Shown: positions 9,014 through 20,000, numbered from the stretch's first letter. The stretch is 64,000 bases of DNA from Pantoea cypripedii (GCF_002095535.1 NZ_MLJI01000001.1:2779832-2843831); one strand, 5' to 3'. The notes: a model not told the origin generated them from the letters alone. A program made the numbers and translations.

Positions 9014-11578
9014 ATGACCCTCGACATATTGACCTCGCAGTATGGCTCTAAGAAATATTGGCTCAGCGCCCTCTATCTGGGGGTAATCGCGTTTCTGCTA
9101 ACGCTGTTTTGTCTGGAGCTGATAATCATCAGCGGACGTATCTCGCCGCTGTGGTACTCCACCGCATTGATGACCATTGTGGTGTTTCGCGCTCCTGCAC
9201 CGCGCGTGCCCCTTCTGTTGCTGGGCTGTCTGATTGGCACTGCGCTGGCCAATCTGCTGGTGATTGGTCCGGCAATCAGCAATCTCAAATTTGCCTTACT
9301 GAATCTGCTACAGGCGCTGATCGGTGGCATGATGCTGCGCGCGCTGCTTAACCGCAATGCACCACTGAATTCGCTGCTCGACTGGGGGCGTTACGTGGTG
9401 TGTGCCGGGCTGCTGGCACCGCTGGCAGGCGGAGTGATGGCGCTGTGGATCCTGCATGTTGATGGCAAAGCCACCCTACCCTTTTTCTCGACCTGGGTAG
9501 TTTCAGAGATCATCGGGATGCTGGCGCTGGGTCCGGTACTGCTGCTGTGGCCATTAGGCCAGCAGGAAAACCCGGTCGCGCGCCATCGCGGTCTGGAGAC
9601 ACTCTTTACCCTGGCCGTTACCCTGATCGCCAGTTATCTGAGCCTGCGCTATCTGCCATGGCCCTTCACCTTTATTGTGGTGATCCTGTTCTGGTGCGCA
9701 GTACGTCTGCCGAAATTCGAAGCCTTCTTACTTTTCCTGCTCAACTCCAGCTTTATTTCGTTGCTGCTGGCATTGGGTCTGGTCAATCTCGGCCATGAGG
9801 ATCGCATGCTTGGGCAGACCGGAACCTGGCTCCCTTTCTTGCTGGTTCTGCTCCCCAGCCATGTGATGGCCCTGGTGATGGATGCCTTTCAGCGCGAGAA
9901 AAACCACATCTCCGAAAGCGAAACCCGCTTCCGTAATGCGATGGAATACTCCGCGATCGGCATGGCGCTGGTATCGCCGCAGGGCAGCTGGTTGCAGGTC
10001 AACCAATCGCTGTGTCGCACGCTGGGTTTCCCGGCTGATGAGTTGAAAAAACTCACCTTCCAGCAGATTACCCACCCGGACGACCTTGAAACCGACCTGC
10101 AGCAGCTGCAACGCCTGCTGAAGGGAGAAATCATGACGTACACCCTGGAGAAACGCTATTTCCGCAAGGATGGCGATATCGTCTGGGCGCGTCTGACGGT
10201 GTCGATGGTACGGGATACGCAGCAGCAGCCGCTGTACTTCATATCGCAGATTGTCGATATCTCCGAACTGAAGCAGAGCGAGCAGGTCAATCGTCGTCTG
10301 ATGGAACGTATCACGCTGGCAAATGAAGCCGGGGGGATTGGCGTATGGGAGTGGAACCTGCTGACCGGTGAACTGATGTGGGATAAACGCATGTACGAGC
10401 TGTATGGTCTGGCTGCCCATGAAGTCCCGACCTACGACCTGTGGATGCAGCGCGTGCACCCTTCAGAGCAGGAGTACGCTGCGCTTACCGTTCAGGAAGC
10501 CATTGAGCGTCGCAGTGCGTTTCATATGGAATATCGTATCAACCTGCCGGATGGCATTCGTTATGTGCGCACAGAAGCTAACCGCATCCTCAGCCAGGAT
10601 GGGCAAATCGAGCGCATGCTGGGCATCAGCCAGGATATCACCCATTTGCGTACCCTGAACGATGCGCTGTTCCAGGAAAAAGAACGCATGGCCATCACCC
10701 TCGATTCGATCGGTGAGGCGGTGATCAGTACCAATGACGAAATGCGTGTCACCTTTATGAACCCGGTAGCGGAAATGATGACCGGCTGGACCCAGGATGC
10801 GGCGGCGGGGCTGCCGATCTCTGAGTTACTCAATATTACGCGTGGAGCCAGTGGACCTCGTCTCGAAAATTTATTGCTGTGCCAGTTACCGGCGGAAAAA
10901 ACCACCCCCGGCCTGGAAGAGGAACTGGTGCTGCATACCGCCGACGGTGGCGTGTTCGAAATCCATTACAGCATCACGCCGTTGAAAACCCTGACCGGCG
11001 AAAACATTGGCGCCGTGATGGTGATTCAGGACGTCAGCGAATCACGCAAAATGATGAAGCGCCTGAGCTACAGCGCCTCACACGATATGCTGACGCGTCT
11101 GCCCAATCGCCTCAGCTTTGAACAGCAACTCAAGCGTTTGCTGAGCGATGCCACGGTGCATCAGCATCAACACGTACTGGTGTTTATCGACCTCGATAAA
11201 TTTAAAGCGGTGAATGATACCGCAGGCCATGCGGCCGGAGACGCGTTGTTGCGCGAGCTGGGTGAACTGATGCAGCATCATTTACGCAGCAGTGATTTCC
11301 TCGCCCGCCTCGGGGGTGATGAGTTTGGGCTGCTGCTGCCGGACTGCGAGGTGGACCAGGTGCGGGATGTGGTGCATCGTCTGGTCACGGCGGTCAATCA
11401 GTATCGCTTTATGTGGATGGAGAACGTCTACCAGGTTGGTGCCAGTGCGGGTATGACACAAATTGATGAACATAACTGCATCAGCAATCTGGTGATGTCG
11501 CAGGCGGATGTTGCCTGTTACAGCGCTAAACACGCCGGACGTGGTCAGTATCACGTTTATCAGGAAATACAGATGTAA
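9014..11578 (+). CDS. dgcE: Diguanylate cyclase with MASE1 and PAS domains (DgcE-like, without EAL domain)
   Basis: It makes c-di-GMP, favouring biofilm matrix over motility; E. coli DgcE (YegE) feeds curli and cellulose control. Order seen: a MASE1 membrane sensor with eight or more helices (about residues 15-290), three PAS/PAC units (about 300-420, 430-550, 560-685; phrases RFRNAMEYSAIGMALVSPQG and YELYGLAAHE), then GGDEF (about 690-850). The active site RLGGDEFGLL has GGDEF at residues 767-771. An RxxD inhibitory site (RSSD, 758-761) stands five residues before it, so product inhibition is expected. The protein ends soon after GGDEF at 854 residues, while E. coli DgcE has about 1105 with a degenerate EAL domain. 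No RBS is obvious before the chosen ATG, so the start is less certain. Confidence 0.88.
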   Translation: MTLDILTSQYGSKKYWLSALYLGVIAFLLTLFCLELIIISGRISPLWYSTALMTIVVFRAPAPRVPLLLLGCLIGTALANLLVIGPAISNLKFALLNLLQALIGGMMLRALLNRNAPLNSLLDWGRYVVCAGLLAPLAGGVMALWILHVDGKATLPFFSTWVVSEIIGMLALGPVLLLWPLGQQENPVARHRGLETLFTLAVTLIASYLSLRYLPWPFTFIVVILFWCAVRLPKFEAFLLFLLNSSFISLLLALGLVNLGHEDRMLGQTGTWLPFLLVLLPSHVMALVMDAFQREKNHISESETRFRNAMEYSAIGMALVSPQGSWLQVNQSLCRTLGFPADELKKLTFQQITHPDDLETDLQQLQRLLKGEIMTYTLEKRYFRKDGDIVWARLTVSMVRDTQQQPLYFISQIVDISELKQSEQVNRRLMERITLANEAGGIGVWEWNLLTGELMWDKRMYELYGLAAHEVPTYDLWMQRVHPSEQEYAALTVQEAIERRSAFHMEYRINLPDGIRYVRTEANRILSQDGQIERMLGISQDITHLRTLNDALFQEKERMAITLDSIGEAVISTNDEMRVTFMNPVAEMMTGWTQDAAAGLPISELLNITRGASGPRLENLLLCQLPAEKTTPGLEEELVLHTADGGVFEIHYSITPLKTLTGENIGAVMVIQDVSESRKMMKRLSYSASHDMLTRLPNRLSFEQQLKRLLSDATVHQHQHVLVFIDLDKFKAVNDTAGHAAGDALLRELGELMQHHLRSSDFLARLGGDEFGLLLPDCEVDQVRDVVHRLVTAVNQYRFMWMENVYQVGASAGMTQIDEHNCISNLVMSQADVACYSAKHAGRGQYHVYQEIQM

Positions 11579-11643
11579 TCTGCCTTGCCTGCCCGCCTGA
11601 GCTGCGCTAAAGTCGCCCCCTTTTTTCAGGCATGGGGGAAATG

Positions 11644-12996
11644 ATGTTTATCGGATTCGATTACGGCACAGCCAACTGTTCCATCGCAGTCAGCGATCGG
11701 GGCGAACCACGACTGCTTACGCTGGAGAATGGTCAGCGCCTGCTTCCCTCCATGATTTGTGCCCCGACCCGCGAAGCGATCAGCGAGTGGCTGTATCGCC
11801 ATCACCAGGTACCGACCCCGGACAACGAAGGCCAGGCGTTGCTGCAACGCGCGTTACGCTTTAACCGCGAAGAAGATATCGATGTCACGCCGGGCAGCGT
11901 GCAATTCGGCCTCACGGCGTTGCAGAACTATATGGTTGATCCGGAAGAGGTGTGGTTTGTTAAATCACCCAAATCCTTTCTTGGAGCCAGCGGCCTGAAA
12001 CCGCAACAGATTGCGCTGTTTGAAGATTTGGTGTGCGCCATGATGCTGCATATCCGTCAGCAGGGCGAAAGCCAGCTGGATCAACCGATTGAGCAGGCGG
12101 TGATTGGTCGTCCCATCAACTTCCAGGGTCTGGGTGGTGATGAGGCGAATGAACAGGCACAGGGCATTCTGCTGCGTGCGGCAAAACGCGCCGGATTCCG
12201 CGATGTCGAATTCCAGTTCGAGCCGGTCGCTGCGGGCCTCGATTTTGAAGCCACACTGAAAAAAGAAACCCGCGTGCTGGTAGTGGATATCGGCGGCGGC
12301 ACCACCGACTGTTCGATGCTGCTGATGGGACCCGAATGGCGCAATAAAGCCGATCGTCGCGAGAGTTTACTTGGCCACAGCGGCTGCCGCGTCGGGGGTA
12401 ACGATCTCGATATCATGCTGGCCTTTAAAACCCTGATGCCCTTGCTCGGCCTTGGTGGCAGCACGCAAAAAGGCATTGCCCTGCCCGCTCTGCCGTGGTG
12501 GAACGCGGTGGCGATTAACGATGTTCCAGCACAAAGCGAGTTCTACTCCGCCGCCTGCGGCAAGCTATTGCGTGATTTGATCCGCGATGCCCAGAACCCC
12601 GACCAGGTCACTCACCTGCTGAAAGTGTGGCAGCAAAAACTGAGTTATCGCCTGGTACGTGCGGCTGAGGAAAGCAAAATCGCCCTGTCCGAGCAGCCGA
12701 TCACATCCGCCTCGCTGGCATTTATTGCCGCGCAGTTGCAGGCGGAAACCAGCACCAGCCAGCTGGAAGAGGCGATCAATCAGCCGCTGGAGCGGATTCT
12801 GGAGCAGGTTCACCTGGCGCTGGCAACCTGTGCCACCAAACCTGAAGTGATCTATCTGACCGGCGGCAGTGCGCGTTCGCCGATTCTGCGCGCGGCACTG
12901 CAACAGGCACTGCCGGATACCCCGATCGCCAGCGGCGATGATTTTGGCTCGGTGACCGCAGGACTGGCCCGCTGGGCTGAAGTTATGTTCGCCTGA
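11644..12996 (+). CDS. yegD: Hsp70-family actin-fold ATPase YegD
   Basis: YegD is an Hsp70/actin-fold protein that keeps the nucleotide-binding domain but lacks the normal peptide-binding domain; its cellular role is unsettled. The N-terminus FIGFDYGTANCSIAVS is the phosphate-1 motif, VLVVDIGGGTTDCS the phosphate-2 motif, and YLTGGSARSP the adenosine motif. The start at 11644 gives 450 residues, equal to E. coli YegD, and leaves a normal gap of four bases after GGGGGA. ATGs at 11641 and 11632 are also in frame. It follows dgcE by 65 bp on the same strand, as in the wider E. coli neighbourhood. A hairpin 4 bp downstream belongs to the opposite gene. Confidence 0.93.
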   Translation: MFIGFDYGTANCSIAVSDRGEPRLLTLENGQRLLPSMICAPTREAISEWLYRHHQVPTPDNEGQALLQRALRFNREEDIDVTPGSVQFGLTALQNYMVDPEEVWFVKSPKSFLGASGLKPQQIALFEDLVCAMMLHIRQQGESQLDQPIEQAVIGRPINFQGLGGDEANEQAQGILLRAAKRAGFRDVEFQFEPVAAGLDFEATLKKETRVLVVDIGGGTTDCSMLLMGPEWRNKADRRESLLGHSGCRVGGNDLDIMLAFKTLMPLLGLGGSTQKGIALPALPWWNAVAINDVPAQSEFYSAACGKLLRDLIRDAQNPDQVTHLLKVWQQKLSYRLVRAAEESKIALSEQPITSASLAFIAAQLQAETSTSQLEEAINQPLERILEQVHLALATCATKPEVIYLTGGSARSPILRAALQQALPDTPIASGDDFGSVTAGLARWAEVMFA

Positions 12997-12999
12997 GAT

Positions 13000-13026
13000 A
13001 AAAAAAGGCGTCCCGCAGGACGCCTT
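13000..13026 (-). terminator. Intrinsic terminator of the OprB porin gene
   Basis: Stem AAGGCGTCC (13005-13013), loop CGCA, stem GGACGCCTT (13018-13026). A run of seven A at 13000-13006 becomes the U-tract for minus-strand transcripts, so it ends the porin gene that stops at 13042. It may also slow plus-strand yegD transcripts. Confidence 0.88.
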
Positions 13027-13041
13027 CCACAACGTTTCTGA

Positions 13042-14379
13042 TTAGAAACTGATATTTGCCGCGATACCACCAATAAACGCATCTTTCACTTCGCTCACTG
13101 CACCCGGCGCCGTGACATATTGCAGGTTCGGACGCAGCTGGAGCCATTTGGTCAGCTGAGCGTTGTAGTAGATTTCATAGTTGTATTCTGAACCATCCTG
13201 AATCGGCAGATAGGTCGGGCTGTTGTAGTCCGTCTCACCGTTAGCCGCATTCTGCTGGCGTAATGCTGTGGTGTAAGAGCTGTTGACGTGAATACGTGCC
13301 GCACCAATACCAATTTCATCGGCAGGACGCGCGTCAAACGGCCCTTTCCAGGTAAAGCTGATAGATTGATAGTTGTCGGTTTTCGAGGTTTTGTGGTCGT
13401 TCATTACCGCCTGAACGGTCACGCCAAGACCACGGCTGGCATCGCCACCCTGCGCAGTCAGCTGTTGTTGCAACAACACATAACCGCCGTAGGCATGCGC
13501 CTGATCCTGGTAACCACCGTTACGCCAGCTACCGTAGACATCGCCATCAACAGAAGAATAGTAATAACCGATGCGGTAGTTACCCGGCAGCTTGTCCGGA
13601 CCAAAGGTCGGTTTCCAGCCCAATTCCACCGGCACCATGTTGCCTAAGGAATTGCCCATATCGAGACGGAAGCCATTGCCGGTATCGTAGTTTTTCGGGT
13701 TATCGTTGTAGAAGCCCACCTGGAAGAAGACTTCCGGGGTAATGTTAAATTTGATACGACCGCCCCACTGGGAAACAGGCCAGTTGTACCAACGATCGCC
13801 GCGCCAGTTACCGGCCTGGCCGCTGCCGAACGCCAGGTTCTGGAACTTGCTGTCAAAGTTGTCGAAGTCTTCACCCACCGTGACACGACCGGCTTTGATA
13901 TCGACCACATCGTTAAATAATCCCTGACGTAACCAGAACTGCGTTAAACGCCAGGTCTGCCCACGGCCATACACTTCCTGCACAGAGGAGAGCATGCCGC
14001 TGCGCGGATCGCCCACCTGATCAGAAATGTTTTGGCCATTACGGTCGGTGATGGTCATCTGGAATTCAGCATCCTGCCAGTTGAGCAGTTTTTCCAGGTC
14101 TAAATTGACGCCAAACGCCCATTGGTCGCTGTAACGCATTGAGGTGTTTTTATCGTAACCGCCACCCAGGTTAGAAGCACTTTCCATGGTGTAGTTAACA
14201 TCAAACTTAACGCCGTCATTCTCCAGTTGGGTTCGGTAACCGCCCCAGTCACCGAACATGTAGGGTGAATCGTAGCTGAATGCATCCGCTGCCACGGCAG
14301 AGGCACTCAGCAGAGCAAACATAATGGTTCCCGCGGCCAGACGGCCTGGAATGCGCTGCACTGCTTCTTTTCTGTTCAT
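13042..14379 (-). CDS. OprB-family carbohydrate-selective porin
   Basis: OprB porins form outer-membrane beta-barrels that admit sugars such as glucose. The 445-residue protein has a signal peptide (about residues 1-30, MFALLSASAVAADA). The mature start DAFSYDSPYMFGDWGGYRTQLENDG... carries the family hallmark GDWGGYRT-L-G. Alternating strands with aromatic belts follow, and the C-terminus ends in Phe (NISF), as expected for recognition by the Bam machinery. It is monocistronic, with its own terminator. E. coli K-12 has no gene here; together with the neighbouring aldo/keto reductase it fills the yegD-mdtA gap. The RBS is weak. Confidence 0.88.
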   Translation of the reverse strand: MNRKEAVQRIPGRLAAGTIMFALLSASAVAADAFSYDSPYMFGDWGGYRTQLENDGVKFDVNYTMESASNLGGGYDKNTSMRYSDQWAFGVNLDLEKLLNWQDAEFQMTITDRNGQNISDQVGDPRSGMLSSVQEVYGRGQTWRLTQFWLRQGLFNDVVDIKAGRVTVGEDFDNFDSKFQNLAFGSGQAGNWRGDRWYNWPVSQWGGRIKFNITPEVFFQVGFYNDNPKNYDTGNGFRLDMGNSLGNMVPVELGWKPTFGPDKLPGNYRIGYYYSSVDGDVYGSWRNGGYQDQAHAYGGYVLLQQQLTAQGGDASRGLGVTVQAVMNDHKTSKTDNYQSISFTWKGPFDARPADEIGIGAARIHVNSSYTTALRQQNAANGETDYNSPTYLPIQDGSEYNYEIYYNAQLTKWLQLRPNLQYVTAPGAVSEVKDAFIGGIAANISF

Positions 14380-14593
14380 GATGATTATTCTTTTGTGAGT
14401 TTCTGGAAAGATCGAGCAGAGAATAGTGCTGGGGTTGGGGGCGTTTTTGCAAATATGTGCTCAGAGTTCCGTAGAGTGACAGTTTTTTAACGCAATTGTG
14501 ACAGCGATCTATGAATGAAAATCTTTTGCCGAAAATGGCATTTTTTGACTGGAAAAAATAATCGGACAGTCCCGAATCTATCTTGTTGTTACG

Positions 14594-14615
14594 GCGCGAT
14601 AAACCGCGCCGCTGC
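14594..14615 (-). repeat. Degenerate single REP-like arm
   Basis: The minus strand reads GCAGCGGCGCGGTTTATCGC followed by GC. It is a diverged copy of the GTAG-headed repeat at 4801, with GCAG in place of GTAG and one stem mismatch. It lies just after the stop of the aldo/keto reductase gene, where it may serve as the 3' hairpin. Confidence 0.6.
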
Positions 14616-14625
14616 GATTCAATTA

Positions 14626-15591
14626 TTAATCGGCTGCACTGGCGCGGGACAGTTCTTCAATCTCCTGCTTGCTGAGCGTCAGCTGTGTCGCTTTCACCAG
14701 CTCATCAATTTGCGCCAGAGAGGTCGCGCTCACAATCGGTGCGGTAATACTCGGGCGCGCAATCTGCCAGGCCAGCGCCACCTGGGTTGGCGAGGTATCA
14801 TGCGAGTCAGCCACATCGTCCAGCGCTTCCAGAATACGCAGGCCACGCGGGTTGAGATATTTGGCGACCACGCCCTGCCCGCGTGCACTTTTGCTGGCAT
14901 CCGCTGCTTTACGATATTTTCCACTGAGGAAGCCGCTCGCCAGTGAATAATAGTTAATCACGCCCAGGCCATGCTCCACCGCGACCTGTTCCAGGCCATT
15001 TTCGTAACCCTGGCGATCATAAAGGTTGTACTCCGGTTGCAGAGTTTCATATCGTGCTAATCCCTGCTGCTCGCTGATTTTCAGTGCTTCCTGCAAACGG
15101 TCGGCGCTGTAGTTAGAGGCACCGATGGCTCGGACCTTGCCCTCTTTGATCAGCGAATCAAACGCGGCCAGCGTCTCGGCCAGCGGGGTATCCTGATCGT
15201 CACGGTGTGCCTGATACAGGTCGATGTAGTCGGTTTGCAGACGGCGCAGCGAATCTTCTACCGCCTGGCGAATATATTGTGGCTTCAGGCCGGTTTTTTC
15301 CGGTGACAGCTCCATGCCCACTTTGGTCGCCAGTACGATGCTGTCGCGCTTGCCGCTTTTTTTCAGCCATTTACCGATGATGGTTTCGGACTCGCCGCCT
15401 TCATTACCGGGTACCCAGCGTGAATAAACGTCGGCGGTGTCGATGAACCACAATCCCTTCTCCACCAGCGCATCCAGCAGGGAAAACGAGGTCTTCTCAT
15501 CAACGGTCCAGCCGAAGACGTTGCCTCCAAAAGTCAGAACCGGTACGGCAATACCACTGTCGCCAAGCTGGCGGGTAGATTGTTGACTCAT
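14626..15591 (-). CDS. Aldo/keto reductase
   Basis: This is a single-domain NADPH-dependent aldo/keto reductase of 321 residues with a TIM-barrel fold. The catalytic tetrad can be placed: Asp and Tyr in FIDTADVYSRW, Lys in VLATKVG, and His in DLYQAHRDD. The C-terminal part GLGVINYYSLASGFLSGKYR and the cofactor-binding ITAPIVSATSLAQIDEL are typical of the YajO/YghZ-like branch. The physiological substrate is unknown; reduction of small aldehydes is the usual activity. AGGAGA sits 7 bp before the ATG. It is divergent from mdtA, with 241 bp between the starts. Confidence 0.88.
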   Translation of the reverse strand: MSQQSTRQLGDSGIAVPVLTFGGNVFGWTVDEKTSFSLLDALVEKGLWFIDTADVYSRWVPGNEGGESETIIGKWLKKSGKRDSIVLATKVGMELSPEKTGLKPQYIRQAVEDSLRRLQTDYIDLYQAHRDDQDTPLAETLAAFDSLIKEGKVRAIGASNYSADRLQEALKISEQQGLARYETLQPEYNLYDRQGYENGLEQVAVEHGLGVINYYSLASGFLSGKYRKAADASKSARGQGVVAKYLNPRGLRILEALDDVADSHDTSPTQVALAWQIARPSITAPIVSATSLAQIDELVKATQLTLSKQEIEELSRASAAD

Positions 15592-15733
15592 TTTATTTCT
15601 CCTTAATTGAAACGAGACGGTATAGCTTCCGAGCTTAGCAAAGGGCCGAAACCAGCTGATGAAAAAATCCTGATAAATTCGTACAGAATATGAATAATTA
15701 GCAGGCTCAGAACGATATTCTTAATTCCTTCAA

Positions 15734-15760
15734 TTTTTGCCCATGCCAGGCGACTACAAT
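15734..15760 (+). promoter_or_regulatory. Candidate BaeR box and -10 element ahead of mdtA
   Basis: TTTTTGCCCATGCCAGGC at 15734-15751 matches the recalled BaeR consensus TTTTTCTCCATNATTGGC at 12 of 17 fixed positions, mainly the T-run, CCAT and GGC. TACAAT at 15755-15760 could be a -10, though it lies closer to the box than usual. The mdtA start is at 15833. Suggestive only. Confidence 0.3.
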
Positions 15761-15832
15761 TCTTTGGTTTGCGCTCCGGCTGGTTGGGTTGCGCATTTTG
15801 GGAAACGACTACGCTGGAGAGCACATCAATTC

Positions 15833-17080
15833 ATGAAGAATCGACATCCGTTGTGGAAAAAAAGTCTCATCACCCTGGCGATCGTCGCCGTGCTGGCCGG
15901 TGGTTATTACTGGTGGCAGCATCCGGCAGAACCGAATAAACAACCTCAGGCCGAAGGACAGCGCCATCATGGGCGTGGTGCGGGTGGCGCAGGCGCCAAT
16001 GGTGGGGGTCGTCCACTGGCACCGGTACAGGCCGCAACGGCGGAATTACAAAGCGTACCGCATTATCTGAGTGGGCTGGGCACCGTCACCGCCGCCAACA
16101 CCGTCACGGTACGCAGCCGGGTGGATGGTCAACTGATGGCACTGCATTTCAATGAAGGTCAGCAGGTGGCGGCCGGGGCATTACTGGCGGAAATCGATCC
16201 ACGTCCGTATCAGGTGGCTTTGATTCAGGCCCAGGGACAACTGGCTAAGGATCAGGCGACGCTGGCTAACGCACGGCGTGATTTAGCCCGTTATGAACAG
16301 CTGGCAAAAACCTCGCTGGTGTCGCAGCAGGAGCTGGACACCCAGCGTTCGCTGGTAAGCGAAACCCTCGGCACCATCAAAGCGGATGAAGGTAATGTCG
16401 CCAGCGCCCAGCTCAATCTGACCTACAGCCGCATCACCGCCCCCATCTCCGGCCGGGTTGGCCTGAAACAGGTCGATGTCGGTAACTACATCACTTCCGG
16501 CGATACCACCGGGTTAGTGGTGATCACGCAAACCCACCCGATCGACGTGGTGTTCAGCGTGGCAGAGAACAATATCAGCCAGATCCTCAAAGCACAGAAA
16601 AGCGGCCAGCCGCTGGTGGTGGATGCCTGGGATCGCAGCAATAAAACCCTGCTGACCTCTGGCACCCTGCTGAGTATTGATAACCAGATCGATGTGACCA
16701 CCGGCACCATCAAACTGAAAGCGCGCTTCAGCAACGAGGATGATGCGCTGTTCCCCAACCAGTTCGTCAATGCGCGCCTGAAAGTCGATACCTTGCAGGA
16801 TGCGGTGGTGATCCCCACTGCCGCGCTGCAAATGAGTAACGAGGGCCATTTCGTCTGGGTGGTGAACAGCGAGAATAAAGTGAGTAAAAAACGGGTCACC
16901 GCCGGATTGCAGGACAGCCAGCAAGTGGTGATCAGTGCCGGGCTGGCCGCCGGGGATCGCGTGGTCACCGATGGTCTGGACCGCTTAACCGAAGGTGCAC
17001 AGGTCGAGATTGTCGCGCCGCAAAGCACCACGCCGCTGAACCGGCGCGCCACCCAACCGGCACGCGGAGAACGTCAATAA
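15833..17080 (+). CDS. mdtA: MdtA, periplasmic adaptor of the MdtABC-TolC efflux pump
   Basis: MdtA is the membrane-fusion protein that joins the MdtB/MdtC inner-membrane pump to TolC. The start [12 protein letters not shown] was chosen because it aligns with the E. coli N-terminus; an upstream frame from 15737 adds 32 unrelated residues. There is one hydrophobic N-terminal segment ([16 protein letters not shown]), a Gly/His/Pro-rich linker, the lipoyl/barrel-sandwich part ([17 protein letters not shown]...), an alpha-hairpin ([20 protein letters not shown]) and the beta-barrel/membrane-proximal part ending [16 protein letters not shown]. The stop overlaps the mdtB ATG by one base (TAATG), showing tight operon coupling. 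Confidence 0.95.
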   Translation: MKNRHPLWKKSLITLAIVAVLAGGYYWWQHPAEPNKQPQAEGQRHHGRGAGGAGANGGGRPLAPVQAATAELQSVPHYLSGLGTVTAANTVTVRSRVDGQLMALHFNEGQQVAAGALLAEIDPRPYQVALIQAQGQLAKDQATLANARRDLARYEQLAKTSLVSQQELDTQRSLVSETLGTIKADEGNVASAQLNLTYSRITAPISGRVGLKQVDVGNYITSGDTTGLVVITQTHPIDVVFSVAENNISQILKAQKSGQPLVVDAWDRSNKTLLTSGTLLSIDNQIDVTTGTIKLKARFSNEDDALFPNQFVNARLKVDTLQDAVVIPTAALQMSNEGHFVWVVNSENKVSKKRVTAGLQDSQQVVISAGLAAGDRVVTDGLDRLTEGAQVEIVAPQSTTPLNRRATQPARGERQ

Positions 17081-20000
17081 TGCAGGTGATGCCTCCCGAC
17101 GCCAGCGGCGGACCGTCGCGCCTGTTTATTCTGCGCCCGGTGGCGACCACGCTGCTGATGATCGCGATTCTGCTGGCGGGTATCCTCGGTTATCGTTTCC
17201 TGCCGGTGTCCGCGTTGCCAGAAGTGGATTATCCGACGATTCAGGTGGTCACCCTCTACCCCGGTGCCAGCCCGGATGTGGTGACCTCCTCAATCACCGC
17301 GCCGCTGGAGCGTCAGTTCGGCCAGATGTCCGGGCTGAAGCAGATGTCCTCGCAAAGCTCCGGTGGCGCTTCAGTGGTCACACTGCAATTCCAGCTCTCG
17401 CTGTCGCTGGATGTGGCGGAACAGGAAGTGCAGGCGGCGATCAATTCCGCCACCAACCTGCTACCCAGCGATCTGCCCAACCCGCCGGTTTACAGTAAAG
17501 TCAATCCGGCGGATCCGCCGATCATGACCCTCGCCGTCACCACCACCAGCATGCCGTTAACTCAGGTGCAGGATATGGTGGAAACACGCGTGGCGCAGAA
17601 AATCTCCCAGGTCGCCGGTGTCGGGTTGGTGACCCTCTCTGGCGGGCAACGCCCGGCTGTGCGGGTACAAATGAACGCCCAGGCGCTGGCGGCGCTGGGG
17701 TTGACCAGCGAAACGGTGCGCACGGCCATCAGCAATGCCAACGTCAATTCCGCCAAAGGCAGCCTGGACGGTCCGACACGTTCGATCACCCTGTCCGCCA
17801 ACGATCAGATGACCTCCGCCGAGGATTATCGCCGCCTCATCATCAGCTACAACAACGGCGCGCCGGTGCGTTTGGGCGATGTCGCCACCATTGAACAGGG
17901 GGCGGAAAACAGCTGGCTCGGTGCCTGGGCCAATCGGCAGCCCGCGATTGTGCTTAACGTACAACGCCAGCCGGGGGCCAATATCATCGCCACCGCGGAT
18001 AACATTCGCGCCCTGCTGCCCTCACTCACCGCCGCACTGCCTAAGTCGGTTGAAGTCACACTGTTGACCGACCGCACCACCAATATCCGTGCCTCAGTGG
18101 CGGATACTCAGCATGAACTGATGCTGGCAATTGGTCTGGTGGTGATGATCATTTACCTGTTCCTGCGTAATGTCCCGGCGACCATTATCCCGGCGGTGGC
18201 GGTGCCGCTGTCACTGGTGGGCACCTTTGCCGCGATGTATTTCCTCGGTTTCTCCATTAACAACCTGACGCTGATGGCGCTGACCATCGCCACCGGCTTC
18301 GTGGTTGATGATGCCATCGTGGTGATCGAGAATATTTCCCGTTATCTGGAAAAAGGTGAGAAGCCCCTGACCGCCGCGCTAAAAGGCGCGGGCGAAATCG
18401 GGTTCACCATCATCTCCCTGACCTTTTCGCTGATTGCGGTGCTGATTCCGCTGTTATTTATGGGCGATGTGATTGGCCGCCTGTTCCGCGAATTTGCCGT
18501 TACCCTTGCGGTGGCGATCCTGATTTCCGCCGTGGTGTCGCTGACGCTGACACCGATGATGTGCGCGCGCATGCTAAGCCTCGAATCGCTGCGTAAACAG
18601 AACCGTTTTTCCCGCGCCAGTGAAGCGATGTTTGACCGCATCATCGCCGGTTATGGTCGCTGGTTAACGCGCGTACTCCAGCATCCCTGGCTGACGCTGT
18701 CGGTGGCGCTCGGCACCCTGCTGCTTACCGTGTTGCTGTGGATAGCGATTCCCAAAGGCTTCTTCCCGCAGCAGGACAACGGCATTATTCAGGGCACGTT
18801 GCAGGCTCCGCAGTCGGTTTCCTATGCCAGCATGGCGCAACGCACGCGTGATGTGGCGTCGATTGTGATGAAAGATCCGGCAGTGCAGAGCCTGACGTCA
18901 TTTGTCGGCGTTGACGGCACCAATGCCGCGCTCAACAGTGCACGGCTGCAAATCAACCTGAAACCGCTGTCCGAGCGTGATGACCGCATCCCGGCGGTAC
19001 AAAAAAGGCTACAGGCAGCGGTGGCGCAGATTCCGGGGGTCTCGCTCTGGTTGCAGCCGGTACAGGATCTCACCATCGATACCCAGGCCAGTCGCACCCC
19101 TTATCAGTTCACGCTGCAATCGGGTTCGCTGGAGTCGCTCAGTACCTGGGTTCCCGCGCTGCTTAACCAGCTCAACACCCTGCCTGAGTTACGCGATGTC
19201 AGCAGCGACTGGCAGGATCAGGGGCTGGAAGCCTTTATTCGCGTCGATCGCGACAGCGCCAGCCGACTTGGCATCACCATGGCAGATATCGACAACGCGC
19301 TGTACAACGCCTTTGGTCAGCGCCTGATCTCCACCATCTACACCCAGGCAAATCAGTATCGCGTGGTGCTGGGACAAAACAACGACGCCACGCCCGGCCT
19401 TGCCAGCCTTGACGGCATTCGCCTCACCAGCACCGATGGCGGCAGCGTACCGCTCAGCGCCATTGCCGGGGTGGAGGAACGCCACGCCGCCCTGAGCATC
19501 AACCATCTTGATCAGTTCCCGTCAGCCACGTTCTCGTTTAACGTCGCTGAAGGATATTCCCTTGGTGAAGCGGTTAAAGCCATCAGTGCGGCGGAAGATC
19601 AGGTGGGGATGCCTGCCGAGATGATGACGCAATTCCAGGGCAGCACGCTGGCATTTGAAGCGGCGCTGACCAGCACGGTATGGCTGATCATTGCCGCAGT
19701 GGTGGCGATGTATATCGTGCTCGGCGTGCTGTACGAGAGTTTTATTCACCCCATCACCATCCTCTCAACGCTGCCGACTGCCGGGGTGGGTGCGCTGCTG
19801 GCGCTGATGCTGAGCGGTAACGAGCTGGATATTGTGGCCATCATCGGCATCATCCTGCTGATTGGTATCGTGAAGAAAAACGCCATCATGATGATCGACT
19901 TCGCGCTGGCCGCCGAACGTGAACAAGGGATGGCACCCTATGAGGCGATTTACCAGGCCTGCCTGCTGCGTTTCCGCCCGATATTAATGACAACCCTGGC

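Noticed and set aside
14457..14520. A CRP site near TGTGACAGCGATCT ahead of the OprB gene
   Set aside because: Only the left half fits; the right half matches 2 of 5 bases.
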